Positions 1-8,798 of a stretch of 64,000 bases of DNA are shown here, piece by piece. The notes under the pieces are model-generated. The model searched no databases. It was given only the letters and a program-made list of their open reading frames with translations, and was not told where the DNA came from. A program made the translations under genes and the position numbers. The DNA is from JADFQT01 sp965216025 (GTDB lineage: Bacteria > Chloroflexota > Dehalococcoidia > Lucifugimonadales > UBA3495): positions 62,001 to 126,000 of the forward strand of contig CBDCEX010000009.1 in the NCBI GenBank assembly GCA_965216025.1, written 5' to 3'. How positions within the stretch are numbered: position 1 is the stretch's first letter; every line of letters starts with the position of its first letter.

Positions 1-779
1 ACATTAGGCCCCAAGACCCCGATGTCTTCCAGGTACTCAGCCGGCCTCTTGCCGTATTGCTCAACACAAGCTTGAATGTATTGGCGGCTGTTGTTGAAGT
101 GCAGAGTTAGCCCGGTGCTGTAATGGTCGGCCAGGCCTTTAGCCCAGACCAACAGTTCCTGGGAGCAAAAGGCTGGGGAGAAAGGCATCGCCCAGGCTTG
201 TACCCGGCCGTCAAGCCGGTTATGAAATGCCTGGATGGTCTTTTCCATTGCGGAGATCGCATCCGAGGTCGTTGAGACCGGCACATTAAGCGGGTTCGCT
301 CGGTCAGCGACCTGCCAACCCACAATCAAGCGACAGCCCGACTGCTGGTAGGCCTCCATGCACACGTCCAGAAATTTGGTACTCCCTGGGTCTAAAAAGC
401 AGGTGGTACCATATTTCAGCAGCTCGGTGATTCCGAGGAGCGAAGTGTAATACTCCTCCTCCTCAGTCATGGCTGCCTGCAACCTAAAGACGCTTGGCAA
501 GTAGGCCGGTCCGAGGTCGTCCGGAAATATGCCGCGGGTCGCATGCGCATAGCTAATGTGCATGTGCCCGTTGATGAATCCTGGGGTCACAACCATCTCG
601 GTAGCGTCGATTACCCGGTCCGCGGGCACTTCCGCCAGGTCTGCCGCCTTTCCTACGCGAGCAATTCGTTGACCTGCGATAAGTATTGACCCTTCCCGCA
701 TTATGGTTCTTTGCGGGTCCAAGGTAATCAGAAACCTGGCACCTTCGATCTTCAAAGTATTCGCTGGCAACTGAAACAT
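1..779 (-). CDS. Amidohydrolase family protein, partial (runs off the left edge)
   Basis: Reading the minus strand from an ATG at 779 gives 259 codons without a stop before the window edge. The N-terminus has the usual amidohydrolase small beta domain (ITLDPQ near residues 18-23, then a beta-rich stretch). The metal-binding HxH follows as FINGHMHISY, with His72 and His74. In this superfamily (cytosine/SAH deaminase and chlorohydrolase relatives) the enzyme is a cytosolic metal-dependent hydrolase acting on C-N or C-Cl bonds. The substrate cannot be told because the C-terminal His, Glu and Asp ligands are outside the window. GGAG lies just two bases before the ATG. It lies 39 bp downstream of the rhodanese fragment and may be co-transcribed with it. 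Superfamily membership is firm; substrate is unknown. Confidence 0.8.
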   Translation of the reverse strand, partial: MFQLPANTLKIEGARFLITLDPQRTIMREGSILIAGQRIARVGKAADLAEVPADRVIDATEMVVTPGFINGHMHISYAHATRGIFPDDLGPAYLPSVFRLQAAMTEEEEYYTSLLGITELLKYGTTCFLDPGSTKFLDVCMEAYQQSGCRLIVGWQVADRANPLNVPVSTTSDAISAMEKTIQAFHNRLDGRVQAWAMPFSPAFCSQELLVWAKGLADHYSTGLTLHFNNSRQYIQACVEQYGKRPAEYLEDIGVLGPN

Positions 780-818
780 CACTCCGGTGTGAACTGCGTC
801 ACCGGCGCTGACCCCAAC

Positions 819-1055
819 TTATTCCAGTCCACCTTCGGCGCAGAAAACGCAATTGACGCTTTTCAAATGGAACCACTGAACAAAGCATCGATGGGCCCGG
901 TGGCGGCATCTGGTGGATGGGTAGATGACACTGGAATCCGGTATGTGGGTGCTGTTGTATTCACCGGGGCCTCTAACATCGATCAAGGTGAACTGGGAAT
1001 CGTCATTCAACAACGCTTTAAGAGCCTGGGGAGATATGGGGCTAGCCACGCTCAC
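819..1055 (-). pseudogene. Rhodanese-like domain, N-terminal fragment
   Basis: A GTG at 1055 preceded by a strong GAGGAGG opens a 78-codon frame. Residues 6-40 read like the start of a rhodanese domain: a helix, then FTLIDVRGPGEYNSTHIPDS, matching the family pattern LIDVR..EY...HIPG. After HIPDS the sequence stops resembling the family, and the active-site Cys loop expected about 30 residues later is not seen in any frame. A rhodanese domain normally needs about 100 residues, so this is a truncated or frame-damaged copy. It lies immediately upstream of the amidohydrolase on the same strand, and the two may have formed an operon. Its activity (sulfur transfer to thiol acceptors) is presumably lost. 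Confidence 0.5.
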
Positions 1056-1235
1056 ACCTCCTCCTCGGGGCTATACTGTGCCCCTAGCTTAATGCTACAT
1101 CCCTGGGAAATCCACCCGTTGGGGCCACAATCTGGGGATAGCCATGCCCTCATGCGGCTAGGTTTCCTACGGTTGATAGTTTTCTCCCCACTATAGCCCA
1201 GGCTGGAGCGCCTGATCTGTTGTGAGGGGGCCACC

Positions 1236-1388
1236 CTAGTATTACAACGACGGTTCCTCTGGCAGGGCGATTTTCGAGAATGATTTGAACCTGACAACGT
1301 GATGCGATGAGCCTACCGTGATAGCCCGCTGGCAGCCGAATACGAAGGGTAAGACAACATATTTGGTAATCCGTCGTTGTAATACTAG
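1236..1388. mobile_element. MITE A (153 bp, CTAG-flanked, IS701-type ends)
   Basis: The element has perfect inverted ends CTAGTATTACAACGACGG at 1236-1253 and its complement at 1371-1388, with no coding sequence inside. The first 14 bases (CTAGTATTACAACG) are also the ends of the IS701-type element at 4889-6347, which likewise sits on CTAG. This suggests the MITE was mobilised by an IS701-family transposase in trans. A lone copy of one end occurs at 31713-31729. Confidence 0.75.
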
Positions 1389-3207
1389 AAACCCGGCTGA
1401 AAAGCCCTGCTGTGACGAGATGAGGCGGAGGTTAACCAGCGGACTGGGCCAGGTCTGAGACTAAGGGCGGCCCAGCTGGCAGCGACCAATATGAATTGGG
1501 CGGTAACGATGGGCGACCCGGTGGCGAACTCAGGGCAGGCTCCGGCGGCGGGCCGGTCCGGTCTATTCTCTGGTTTATTGGGGGAGGAGCCTGGACCCTG
1601 GGACATCATCCCAGTCTTGGTAGCCACCAGGGTCAGGTTGGCCACCGTGGCGGCCAGGAGTAGCTGATAAAGGGTCTTGGCCCGGCCAAAGTAGCGAGCT
1701 TGGCGGACTCCCAGTTGGACCAGCCGCGCTAGGCGATGCTCGACCACCTGCCGCCGGCCACGGTATTCGGCGAAGTCCTCACTTTTCTGGAAGGCCCAGG
1801 CTTGTTGCAGGAGCGCCTCTTGAGGATGGAGTGTCACCGTGCGGCCTTTGCCCTCTCCAGCCGCCACGCACTGGGACCGCAGGGGGCATGCGCCACAGAC
1901 CTTCGGGTCGAATTGAAAACTCTGGACCGGGTAGGTCTGGCCCAACCGGTTGGTCCGGGTACCCATGGTGCGTAGCGTGTGGGTGACCTGCCCGGCCGGG
2001 CAGGTGCAGGCGCCGGCCGCCAGGTCGATCTGGAAGTCCTCCTTGGGGAAGTGGTCTTTTCTGGGACGACCCGGCACCTTGGCTATTAGCGTCCGACCGA
2101 CATCGGCAAAGGCCTGCCGCGTCCCGCCATCCCCATAGGCCGCATCCCCAATGGTCTCCTCCACCACTATGCCCGTGTTCTCTTCACTCTGCTCCACCAG
2201 TTCCAGGACTCCGGTGTTGTCACCGGCATTGCCGGGCAGAATGTCTACCGCGGTCACCAGTTGGGAATCGGTATCCACCACCACGGCAGCCTTATGTCCG
2301 TCGAAGCGTTTGCTGCTGCTTTTGCGCCCGTGGCGCATCTCCGGGTCGTGCACCGAAGGGACCCGGTCCCGGCTTACGCCATCCTTCCGGGCCGGACCAT
2401 CTTCCTGCCGTTCCACATCTTGCAAGAGGAGTTGCCCCAAGAGTTCCGCTGCTTCTCCAATAGCCTGGCGCTCAGGACTATCTGCGGGAAATCTCCCTTG
2501 GGCCTGACGGGCCAATTCCAATACCCCATCGGCATCGGCTACTATCTTCTGCAGTAAGGCTTGCCGCTCTTTCTTGTTGTCCCAGTCAATCCCCGCCTCT
2601 CTCCCTTCACACTGGAGCCAAAGTAGAGCGCCAGGCCGTGTCTCAAGGCCCACTCCTCGGCCCGGGCGCCATCCAGTTGGGCCAGTGCCCGGACCACCTG
2701 GACGATGCCGTCGGCCAGCAGGTTGTAAGTGTCCTTGACCGCTCCTCGGCCCAGAATGTAGGTGGTGTCCACCGCTACCTTCATCCGCCGTCCTTTCAGG
2801 CAGCCGGTCTGCCGGGCGAATTGGAGGCTGCGCTGAAAGACGGCTCGCACCCGGTCGTGGAGGATCAGCTGGGCTCGAAACAGTTGCAGGGTGCTCTTGG
2901 CAAAGGGACGGTCCTCCACCTCGATCCCCAACGCCACCTTCCACCGGATGTCGACATCCGCCCTCTGCTTGGCTTCCAGGTCGCTCACTTTGTCGTAGGC
3001 TTGCAGCAACAACGCGGTGGCCACCAGACTGGGAGGCACGCTGTCCCGGCCGTTGTCCGGGCAATAGAGATCGGCGAAATCTTCGTCTCGAAATAGCTGT
3101 CCCCGCATGGAGGCCAGGAAGCCGTAGAAGGAGCCCTTACCTACATAGTCCAGATACAGATGGTACGCTTCCAGGAGCCCTAGCTGTTTCGAGCGCTTTC
3201 CCAGCAT
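1385..3207 (-). pseudogene. IS1182-family transposase, frameshifted
   Basis: The N-terminal frame (3207 down to about 2610) carries the DUF772-type helical domain and the first catalytic Asp in KVAVDTTYILGRG. Near 2600-2615 the homology jumps frame and continues as EAGIDWDNKKERQALL. The continuation has the second Asp in ETIGDAAYGDG, a Cys-rich insertion (CTCP..VCGACPLRSQC), and a C-terminal VVEHRLARLVQLG that holds the catalytic Glu. This is the DDE_Tnp_1_6 layout of IS1182 transposases. One indel splits an otherwise full-length protein of roughly 530 residues. The last residues run through the IS end and terminate in the TAG of the MITE A end, so the native C-terminus is uncertain. Family call is firm; whether the shift is decay or assembly error is not known. 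Confidence 0.8.
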
Positions 3208-3282
3208 CCCCTGCCTCCCCCGCCCATTAAATTATCCTGACAATTATATCGGAACAGCCTGGATCAGGGTACTTTTCGGCCG
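1392..3282 (-). mobile_element. IS1182-family insertion sequence
   Basis: The boundaries are proposed from imperfect inverted ends: CGGCTGAAAAG..CCCTG at 1392 and the complement of CGGCCGAAAAGTACCCTG ending at 3282. They enclose one IS1182-type transposase gene. No target duplication is obvious. The left end abuts MITE A, so the MITE and this IS lie side by side. The element appears dead because its transposase is frameshifted. Confidence 0.55.
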
Positions 3283-3447
3283 ATCCTCTAGCCGCCCATT
3301 GGGATGAAACAACTGTCACTGTGGGAGGCTGCCCCGAGGGCGGAGAAGATCCCCAGGATAATGGGCAGGAAGGAATAAGGGACCGATCGGGTCATGTCCC
3401 CGCCGCCACCACATATATTCAACGAGCCATAGGGGACAGCAACAGCA

Positions 3448-3477
3448 GCCGGGGCAGCGGCTTAGCGCTGCCCCGGC
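3448..3477. terminator. Strong GC hairpin behind the beta-helix gene
   Basis: Perfect 12-bp arms (GCCGGGGCAGCG at 3448-3459 and its complement at 3466-3477) enclose a 6-nt loop, 42-71 bp past the stop of the minus-strand beta-helix gene. There is no clear U-tract on the minus side, so it may be a terminator or an mRNA 3' stabiliser. Confidence 0.5.
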
Positions 3478-3518
3478 GTATATTCACTTACTGCCTGCTG
3501 CTGGACACTCTTTAACAA

Positions 3519-4562
3519 TCAGTGGTTGAAGTCGCCCTGGTTGTTTTGCCAGGTATTGTCGAGATCGCCTCGATCGCTTAGATCCGACGTGCCGTTGGGA
3601 AGGAAGGCGTTGTCCTTGGCATCGTTCTGATAAATTAAGTTGTCGTGGTTCCCCTCAAACACGTCAATCCCAGCCCTGCCGTTATCATTGCTGAGGTTCT
3701 GCGCTATTTTATTGCCGGTAGAGCCTGCATCAGTATCTCGTGCGAAGAGCAGGAATCCAAAATGATTGCGAAGCATTTCGTTTTCGGTGACGGAGTTGTT
3801 ATTGTTGGCGTCGCCACCGAAATCAATGCCGCAACCTGCGGTTCTTTTAAGTACGTCTGGATTAACCCCGTTGTCGTTGGTGATGTTCCCCCGAAGGGTA
3901 TTGTTGGAACTGCCCCCCTTCAGCCTGATACCGTCGTGCCCGTTATGGTGGGAAAAGACGTTGGTGATAAAGTTGTAATTAGACCCAGCTAGAGTGAGGC
4001 CATTGAGATTCATGGCCTCAGGGGCAGTGAGTTCATCGTTGTTGTTGTTCCTGGTTTCGATGTTGTTTATTCTTGAGTAGCGGGTGTCGTCCAAAAGGAT
4101 TCCGACCTCGTATCCGTCGACGAGGAAGCCCTGGACCTGGATGTAATCCGAGCCCAGGATACTGATGCCAGTGCCAACTCCGCTGCCCTGCAAAACAGCG
4201 TTCTCGCCCCTCAACAGGAGGTCGGATTTGCCTTCTATCAACACGTTTTCGTTGTATGTGCCCGGAGCCACCTGGATGATGTCCCTGGTGCCGGCCGCGT
4301 CCACAGCCGCTTGAATTGTGCTGAAATCCTGAGGGACGTGAAGCAGTCCCTTAGTTCCCGCTGGTCCTGCCGGACCCGGTTCTCCTGCTGGGCCGGCAAC
4401 ACCTGGTGGTCCTCCTCCGCCTTGGGGCCCGGCCACTCCCGCCGGACCCGGGTCACCTTGTGGTCCCGCCGGGCCCAGCGCGCCCTGGTCACCGATGCAG
4501 GCGATACCGGCCAAGAGGGACAAAACCAACACCAATCCAAATATTCTGTTGAGTATATTCAT
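3519..4562 (-). CDS. Secreted collagen-like / parallel beta-helix (NosD-like) protein
   Basis: The 347-residue product begins with a signal peptide (MNILNRIFGLVLVLSLLAG) and a Cys at 22 that may be a weak lipobox Cys. Residues 28-70 are a run of Gly-X-Y triplets rich in Pro (GPAGPQGDPGPAG type), that is, a collagen-like stalk. Residues about 75-340 contain ADAAGT..DIIQVAPGTYNENV-type spacing and repeated Asn-rich coils (NNTLRGN, NNNNSVTEN, NDNGRAGI). These are typical of right-handed parallel beta-helix folds related to NosD and pectate lyase. It is likely exported and surface-anchored. No catalytic residues can be assigned; adhesion or polysaccharide binding is an inference. A second collagen-like lipoprotein is at 47286-47696. 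It is flanked by mobile elements on both sides but looks intact. Confidence 0.8.
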   Translation of the reverse strand: MNILNRIFGLVLVLSLLAGIACIGDQGALGPAGPQGDPGPAGVAGPQGGGGPPGVAGPAGEPGPAGPAGTKGLLHVPQDFSTIQAAVDAAGTRDIIQVAPGTYNENVLIEGKSDLLLRGENAVLQGSGVGTGISILGSDYIQVQGFLVDGYEVGILLDDTRYSRINNIETRNNNNDELTAPEAMNLNGLTLAGSNYNFITNVFSHHNGHDGIRLKGGSSNNTLRGNITNDNGVNPDVLKRTAGCGIDFGGDANNNNSVTENEMLRNHFGFLLFARDTDAGSTGNKIAQNLSNDNGRAGIDVFEGNHDNLIYQNDAKDNAFLPNGTSDLSDRGDLDNTWQNNQGDFNH

Positions 4563-4710
4563 AGTTTAAGCCTCCTCTACATTCCAGCCAATTTCCCATA
4601 TGAAATTCTTTCCCCCGAAAGTTATGGTGGGTCTGCGATGGGGCTAGGTCCTTGGCGGCCCCTGCGCATAAGATTGCCGCCAGGCCAGGAGTCCGCCGGG
4701 TGCCGGTAGC

Positions 4711-4888
4711 CTAGAAGTCTGGCCGGAAACCTCGATTCCCCCTAGGCCAGCGTTTTCTTAACGTCGATTATCGATGGCATAGTGGGTGTTGCAACGTATT
4801 ACATGCACCACCATGCCATATAAGTCTTGAATACGTCTGCTTCGCGTAGCGCAAAACCCGGCCAATGGCTTTCCGGCCAGACTTCTAG
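4711..4888. mobile_element. MITE B, copy 1 (178 bp)
   Basis: The ends are perfect inverted repeats CTAGAAGTCTGGCCGGAAA at 4711-4729 and its complement at 4870-4888. A second copy of exactly the same length is at 24256-24433. The interiors are clearly homologous (shared blocks AACGTCGATTATCGATG and GTAGCGCAAAACCCGGCCAA). It has no coding capacity. The right-hand CTAG is shared with the left edge of the adjacent IS701-type element, so both use the same target tetranucleotide. Confidence 0.85.
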
Positions 4889-6347
4889 TATTACAACGTC
4901 AGTTAGTTTGATAGGATGACTGTGTAGCTGGAGAGGGAATAGGCAGGTGAGGTGGGGATGTGGATGCGGCAGCTTTCGAGCAGGTGTACGGGTCATTTCG
5001 GGATTTTCACGCTTACTTCGCGCCGCTGTTTGGCCGCCGGGAGACGCGGGAGCACAGCGGTCATTATCTCCAGGCCCTGCTGGTACAGTCTGGGGAGCGG
5101 CGCAACGCTGAGAACCTGTCGGAGACGGTTCCGGGGTCAGCCCGAGGGATGCAGCGGTTTCTCACCGATTCTCCCTGGGACGATGAGGTGATTATAGGAC
5201 GGCTGCAGGAGTACCTGGGAACCCGGCTGGAGCATCCGGAAGGGGTGTGGGTGCTGGACGGCAGCGACTTTCCCAAGCAGGGGAGGAAGTCGCTGGGAGT
5301 GGCCCGGCAGTACTGCGGGAGGCTGGGGAAGGTGGCCAACTGCCAGGCGGGGATGTTCCTGGCCTATGTCAGCCCGTTGGGACGGGCATTGGTGGACAAG
5401 GGGCTGTATCTGCCCGAGAGTTGGACCTCGGACAAAGACCGGTGTGAGGCGGCGGGTGTGCCGGAGGATAGGCAGGGCTACCGGTCCAAGACGGAGTTGG
5501 CCTTGGAGATGGTGGGGCGGGCACAGGAGCGGGGCCACCTGAAGGCTGGATGGGTCGCGGCGGACGACGCCTTCGGGATGTCGCCGTCCTTCCGGGAGGG
5601 CCTGGCGGCCTTGGGGATGTGGTACGTGCTGGACCGTTCCGTCCGGCTTTACGGTGTGGCCGCCGGAGCCTGCCTGGACCAGTGCGGAGTATCAGGGATT
5701 CGGGCGTCCCCGCAAACCCAGGCTGCGAGACGGTCAGCGCCGGACCATGGAGCAGCGCAGCGACGAGTTGCCGGAGGAGGCCTGGCGGGAGATTACGGTG
5801 GCCGAGGGAAGCCAGGAGCCACGCAGCTACCTTTTCAGCGCCCAGAGGGTGCGACCGACCAGCAGGCGCAAGCCCGGCGAAATCCACTGGGCCGTCTACC
5901 GCCGGAACCGGGACGGCAGCGAACCCCGCTACTACCTGTCCAATGCTCCGGAGGATACCCCGTTGGAGACCCTGGCATACGTGAGAGGCTCCCGTTGGCG
6001 TATAGAAACGGAGTTTGAGACGGAGAAAAGCGACGTAGGCCTGGACGAGTACGAGACCCGCACCTGGGCTGGCTGGCATCACCACGTGGCCCTGTGCCTG
6101 CTGGGCGGAGCTTTTCTGCTGAGCCTGCAACAGGCTTGGGGGGAAAAAGATGCCCCGGATCACGAGGCCGCAGGTCTACCGGGTGGTGCGGGAAATGCTG
6201 CCCCGGGAACGGTTCGGGCCAACCGAGTTGCTGCGGTGGCTTGAGGATACGCAGGACAGTAACGAACGGGCCAAACGCTCCCATGCCAAGCGCCGCGCCG
6301 CCATGCGGGCATCACCCCACATCCCTCCCTGAACTGACGTTGTAATA
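4889..6347 (+). mobile_element. IS701-family insertion sequence
   Basis: Inverted ends TATTACAACGTCAG start at 4889, with the complement ending at 6347. Both are flanked by CTAG (4885-4888 and 6348-6351), the four-base target duplication expected of IS701 relatives. It contains one transposase reading frame broken twice. It is inserted directly against the right end of MITE B. Confidence 0.85.
4960..6332 (+). pseudogene. IS701-family transposase with two frameshifts
   Basis: The first frame (4960 to about 5640) includes VWVLDGSDFPKQGRKS (first Asp), the family signature GVARQYCGRLGKVANCQ and WVAADDAFGMS (second Asp). An extra C near 5637 after WYVLD moves the frame. The second frame continues with VPSGFTVWPPEP, then GFGRPRKPRL, and RWRIETEFETEKSDVGLDEYE carrying the catalytic Glu. 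A second shift in the run GGGGGGAAAAA near 6140-6150 leads to the C-terminal piece MPRITRPQVYRVVREMLP ending at 6332. Together the parts form one protein of about 455 residues, normal for the family. The element keeps both ends and its target duplication but is probably no longer autonomous. Confidence 0.85.
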
Positions 6348-6460
6348 CTAGGACGCCGGCGTCCTGCGAATCTCCTGACAGAGGCCAACTTACTCCGGCG
6401 GGCATTATTGAGCATCCGAGGTAGCCCTAATTTTGAGGTAAAAGGACCACGTATTTTTGA

Positions 6461-7146
6461 ATCGGGTAGGAGGGGGCCTCGCGGCCCCCGTCCTCCCACA
6501 CCACCGGACGTACTCAGCGTATCCGGCGGTTTCCTCTACTGTTTCAACAGGTGCTACCACCCGTCAAGGCTCGTTTCCGTTCAGACACCGTGGTCGCTGG
6601 CTGCTCCTCGCTCACCCCAGTCCCGGTTCCGCCTTCACCAGGGACGCCGGGGCGCACGGTCTCCTTCCTCCATTCAAGAAGGGAGAGTTGTTAGGCCGCG
6701 CCTTGCTGCCGCTCTACGCCCATCGAGTCCTCTTGACTGCCTCCTTGCAGTAGAGGATTCGGCCCTTCATCCTTCCCGTGCGGGAAGGACTACTATGGCC
6801 TCGGCTGACTTCTCCGGAGCCTTCCCCCACCGTTGCCGGTGCGGTAGTCCCGATTCCATCGGGACAGCCCCAGAGATCTCCCAGGGTAAGCTATGCATCC
6901 TTCCCTCGGTCCCCGCCGGATTTACCAACGCACATGTCCGGATGACTACCGGGCCTCCCCGTCCATGGCCGGGTTACCACACTGCGCCGGCCTTGTATCC
7001 GATTCCTGTTCGTCGGGTCCGAGTTTTGCCATAAGCTTCCTTCAGATTCCACCTCACGGTGGACACCCTTGCTTAGGCTAGCGGTTCCGGTCATCACGGC
7101 CCGCAGAGGACTTTCACCTCCAAGATGCACAACATGCCTGGCACAC
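6461..7146 (-). ncRNA. ORF-less group II intron, IIC-like, behind a terminator
   Basis: On the minus strand the element begins GTGTGCC at 7146, matching the group II 5' consensus GTGYG. It continues with the typical domain I start (TGGAGGTGAAAGTCCTC at about 7107-7123) and the conserved blocks CCTGGGAGATCT and GAAGTCAGCCGAGG, which normally precede a reverse transcriptase gene. No reverse transcriptase follows. Instead the sequence passes to a domain V-like hairpin at 6501-6529 (CCGCCGGA ... TCCGGTGG with a two-base CG bulge) and a GC-rich domain VI hairpin, ending ...CCTACCCGAT at 6461. The 686-bp length fits an intron that lost its protein gene. Splicing would need a maturase in trans. Identification rests on conserved blocks and ends, not on a full folding model. 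Confidence 0.8.
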
Positions 7147-7177
7147 CAAACAAAACGGGCGCGGTGAAAGCGCCCGT
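7147..7177 (-). terminator. Rho-independent terminator of the truncated LuxR-type gene
   Basis: On the minus strand the stem ACGGGCGC / GCGCCCGT (7177-7170 and 7162-7155) with a 7-nt loop is followed by TTTTGTTTG. It lies 36 bp past the stop of the regulator fragment ending at 7213. The group II intron begins at the very next base, which is the insertion habit of group IIC introns. Confidence 0.85.
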
Positions 7178-7212
7178 GAGCGGTTCTTGGCGGGAACTAC
7201 GTAGTAATAGAT

Positions 7213-7929
7213 TTAATCGGCCAATTTATGACGTAGGCTGTAGGCGGTGGCGTCGGCCCGGCCCTTGGCGTTGATCTTGCGGTAGCTGTTGGTGACATGG
7301 CGTTCCACAGTTCTGATGCTCAAAACCAGTTCACCGGCAATCCCCTGGTTGCTCTTGCCGGCGGCGATGAGCCGCAGCACCTCTACCTCGCGTCGGGTCA
7401 GGCGGTCCGGGTAGGCCGGAGCCGCCGCTGGCTGCGACTCCATCTGGTTCAGGCGGGCGGCCACCCGCTGCACCAGGGGGCGCATACCCAACTCCCGGGA
7501 TATGGCCAGCGACTCATCCAGCAGAAACTTGGCCCTCTCTCGGTCTCCCGGGCTGCTCCTCTGAAGCAGCCCATCGGCGTAATCGCAGCAGGTCCAGGCC
7601 AGCTCCGGACGGTAGCCGGCCTTACGGCAGAAGGTAAGAGCGTCCTCGAAGTGGGACGATGCTTGGTCCAGGTTTCCCATGGTCTGGGCCAGGAGACCCA
7701 GTACACGGTCGGCGCTGACGTACAGCAAAATCATGCCTGGTCTGTACTGCAGGGCGGCGTACTGTTCCCTAGCGCCTGCTGCATCATTTCGCTGTACCGC
7801 CAGCAGCGCAAGGCCGAGCCTGGCTACGGTATTTCCATAAGGAAATTGAATTGGGAAGGACAGCGTGGCCTCACATAGTGCTGCGGCCCTCTCAGACCGA
7901 CTGGCATCGCCACTAATTCTGGCTGCCAA
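7213..7929 (-). pseudogene. C-terminal fragment of an AAA/TPR/LuxR-type transcription regulator
   Basis: The 238-codon frame holds TPR-like helices (GLALLAVQRNDAAGAREQYAAL, NLDQASSHFEDALTFCRKAGY). It ends in a LuxR/GerE helix-turn-helix at about residues 170-230 (LTRREVEVLRLIAAGKSN and GELVLSIRTVERHV). Two longer paralogs at 43082-46077 and 48027-51151 show that the family also has an N-terminal AAA ATPase of about 400 residues, absent here. Upstream, coding resemblance continues briefly in another frame (RFRLVKGSRELEKAW, to about 8045) before the ISAs1 end at 8072. The gene is therefore frameshifted and cut by that insertion. The intact protein would be a cytoplasmic STAND-type activator. 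As it stands it can only supply a DNA-binding domain. Confidence 0.75.
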
Positions 7930-8071
7930 CGGCAGCCCCAGGCCTTCTCAAGCTCACGTGAACCCTTCACCAACCTGAACCTGCGCCCCCCCGGCACGGC
8001 CTCTGCGTTCCTCAATCCGGTCCATAATAGCAGAACCTGAGACATATTCGCCCGTCTCGTACTCCACCATC

Positions 8072-8772
8072 CAGGGCAATCGCGTCTTATTATCTTTCTT
8101 AAATTTGTTTAAAACAGTAATCATCATGACGAAACTAGGGAGGGGTAGTGATGGTTCAGGCAACAGGCGCACCCATCGCCGAATACTTCGCGGCGTTGGA
8201 CGACCCGAGGATTGATCGTACCAAGCGGCACAAACTTTTGGATATCGTCACCATTGCCCTTTGTGCCACCATCTGCGGCGCTGATTCTTGGGTGGATATC
8301 GAGCTCTTCGGCAACTGTAAAGAGGAGTGGTTCAAGTCCTTCCTGGAGTTGCCCAACGGTATCCCTTCCCATGATACCTTCGGCGACGTCTTCGCCCGCC
8401 TGGACCCAGAGCAGTTTCAACGCTGTTTCATGGAGTGGGTCCAAGCCGTAGCCCAAGTCACCCAAGGCGAAGTGGTGGCCATCGACGGCAAGACGGTACG
8501 GCGCTCCCACGACCGTACCCTGGGCAAAAAGGCCATTCACATGGTCAACGTGTGGGCCTCGTCCCATGGCTTGGCGCTGGGCCAGACCAAGGTGGACGAG
8601 AAGTCCAATGAAATCACCGCCATCCCCAAATTGCTACAGCTGCTGGAGCTCGCCGGTTGCATCATCACCATCGACGCCATGGGCTGCCAGAGGGAGATAG
8701 CCCGGGAGATCATTGAGGCTCAGGCCGACTATCTGCTGGCGGTGAAGGAGAATCAAGGCCGGCTGTACGATG
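8072..8772 (+). mobile_element. ISAs1-family element, right part lost
   Basis: The left end CAGGGCAATCGCGTCTTA is at 8072. The same end bounds the MITE at 40140-40325. The element is cut at 8772 by the IS66-type element, and neither its right end nor the rest of the transposase reappears beyond 10203, so that part was deleted. Confidence 0.75.
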
Positions 8773-8798
8773 GTAACTGTTCAGACTTGATGAGGTGA
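8151..8798 (+). pseudogene. ISAs1-family transposase, truncated C-terminus
   Basis: From ATG 8151 (AGGGAGG six bases upstream) the protein shows the DDE_Tnp_1-associated N-terminus (FAALDDPRIDRTKRHKLLDI), the first catalytic region GEVVAIDGKTVRRS, and CIITIDAMGCQREIA with the second Asp. It ends at ADYLLAVKENQGRLYDG. The following NCSDLMR comes from the IS66-type end. About 150 C-terminal residues, including the catalytic Glu, are missing, so this is dead. Family assignment is secure from the DGKTVR and DAMGCQ motifs. Confidence 0.85.

Noticed and set aside
711..1196. A 161-codon plus-strand gene
   Set aside because: It overlaps the amidohydrolase start and rhodanese fragment on the other strand, which have clear motifs; it has none.
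5369..6284. Minus-strand open frames across the IS701 transposase
   Set aside because: Their translations are Pro/Arg-rich shadows; the plus strand has the DDE motifs.
6408..7034. Plus-strand open frames across the group II intron
   Set aside because: The minus strand shows intron ends and conserved RNA blocks; the plus-strand translation is low-complexity.
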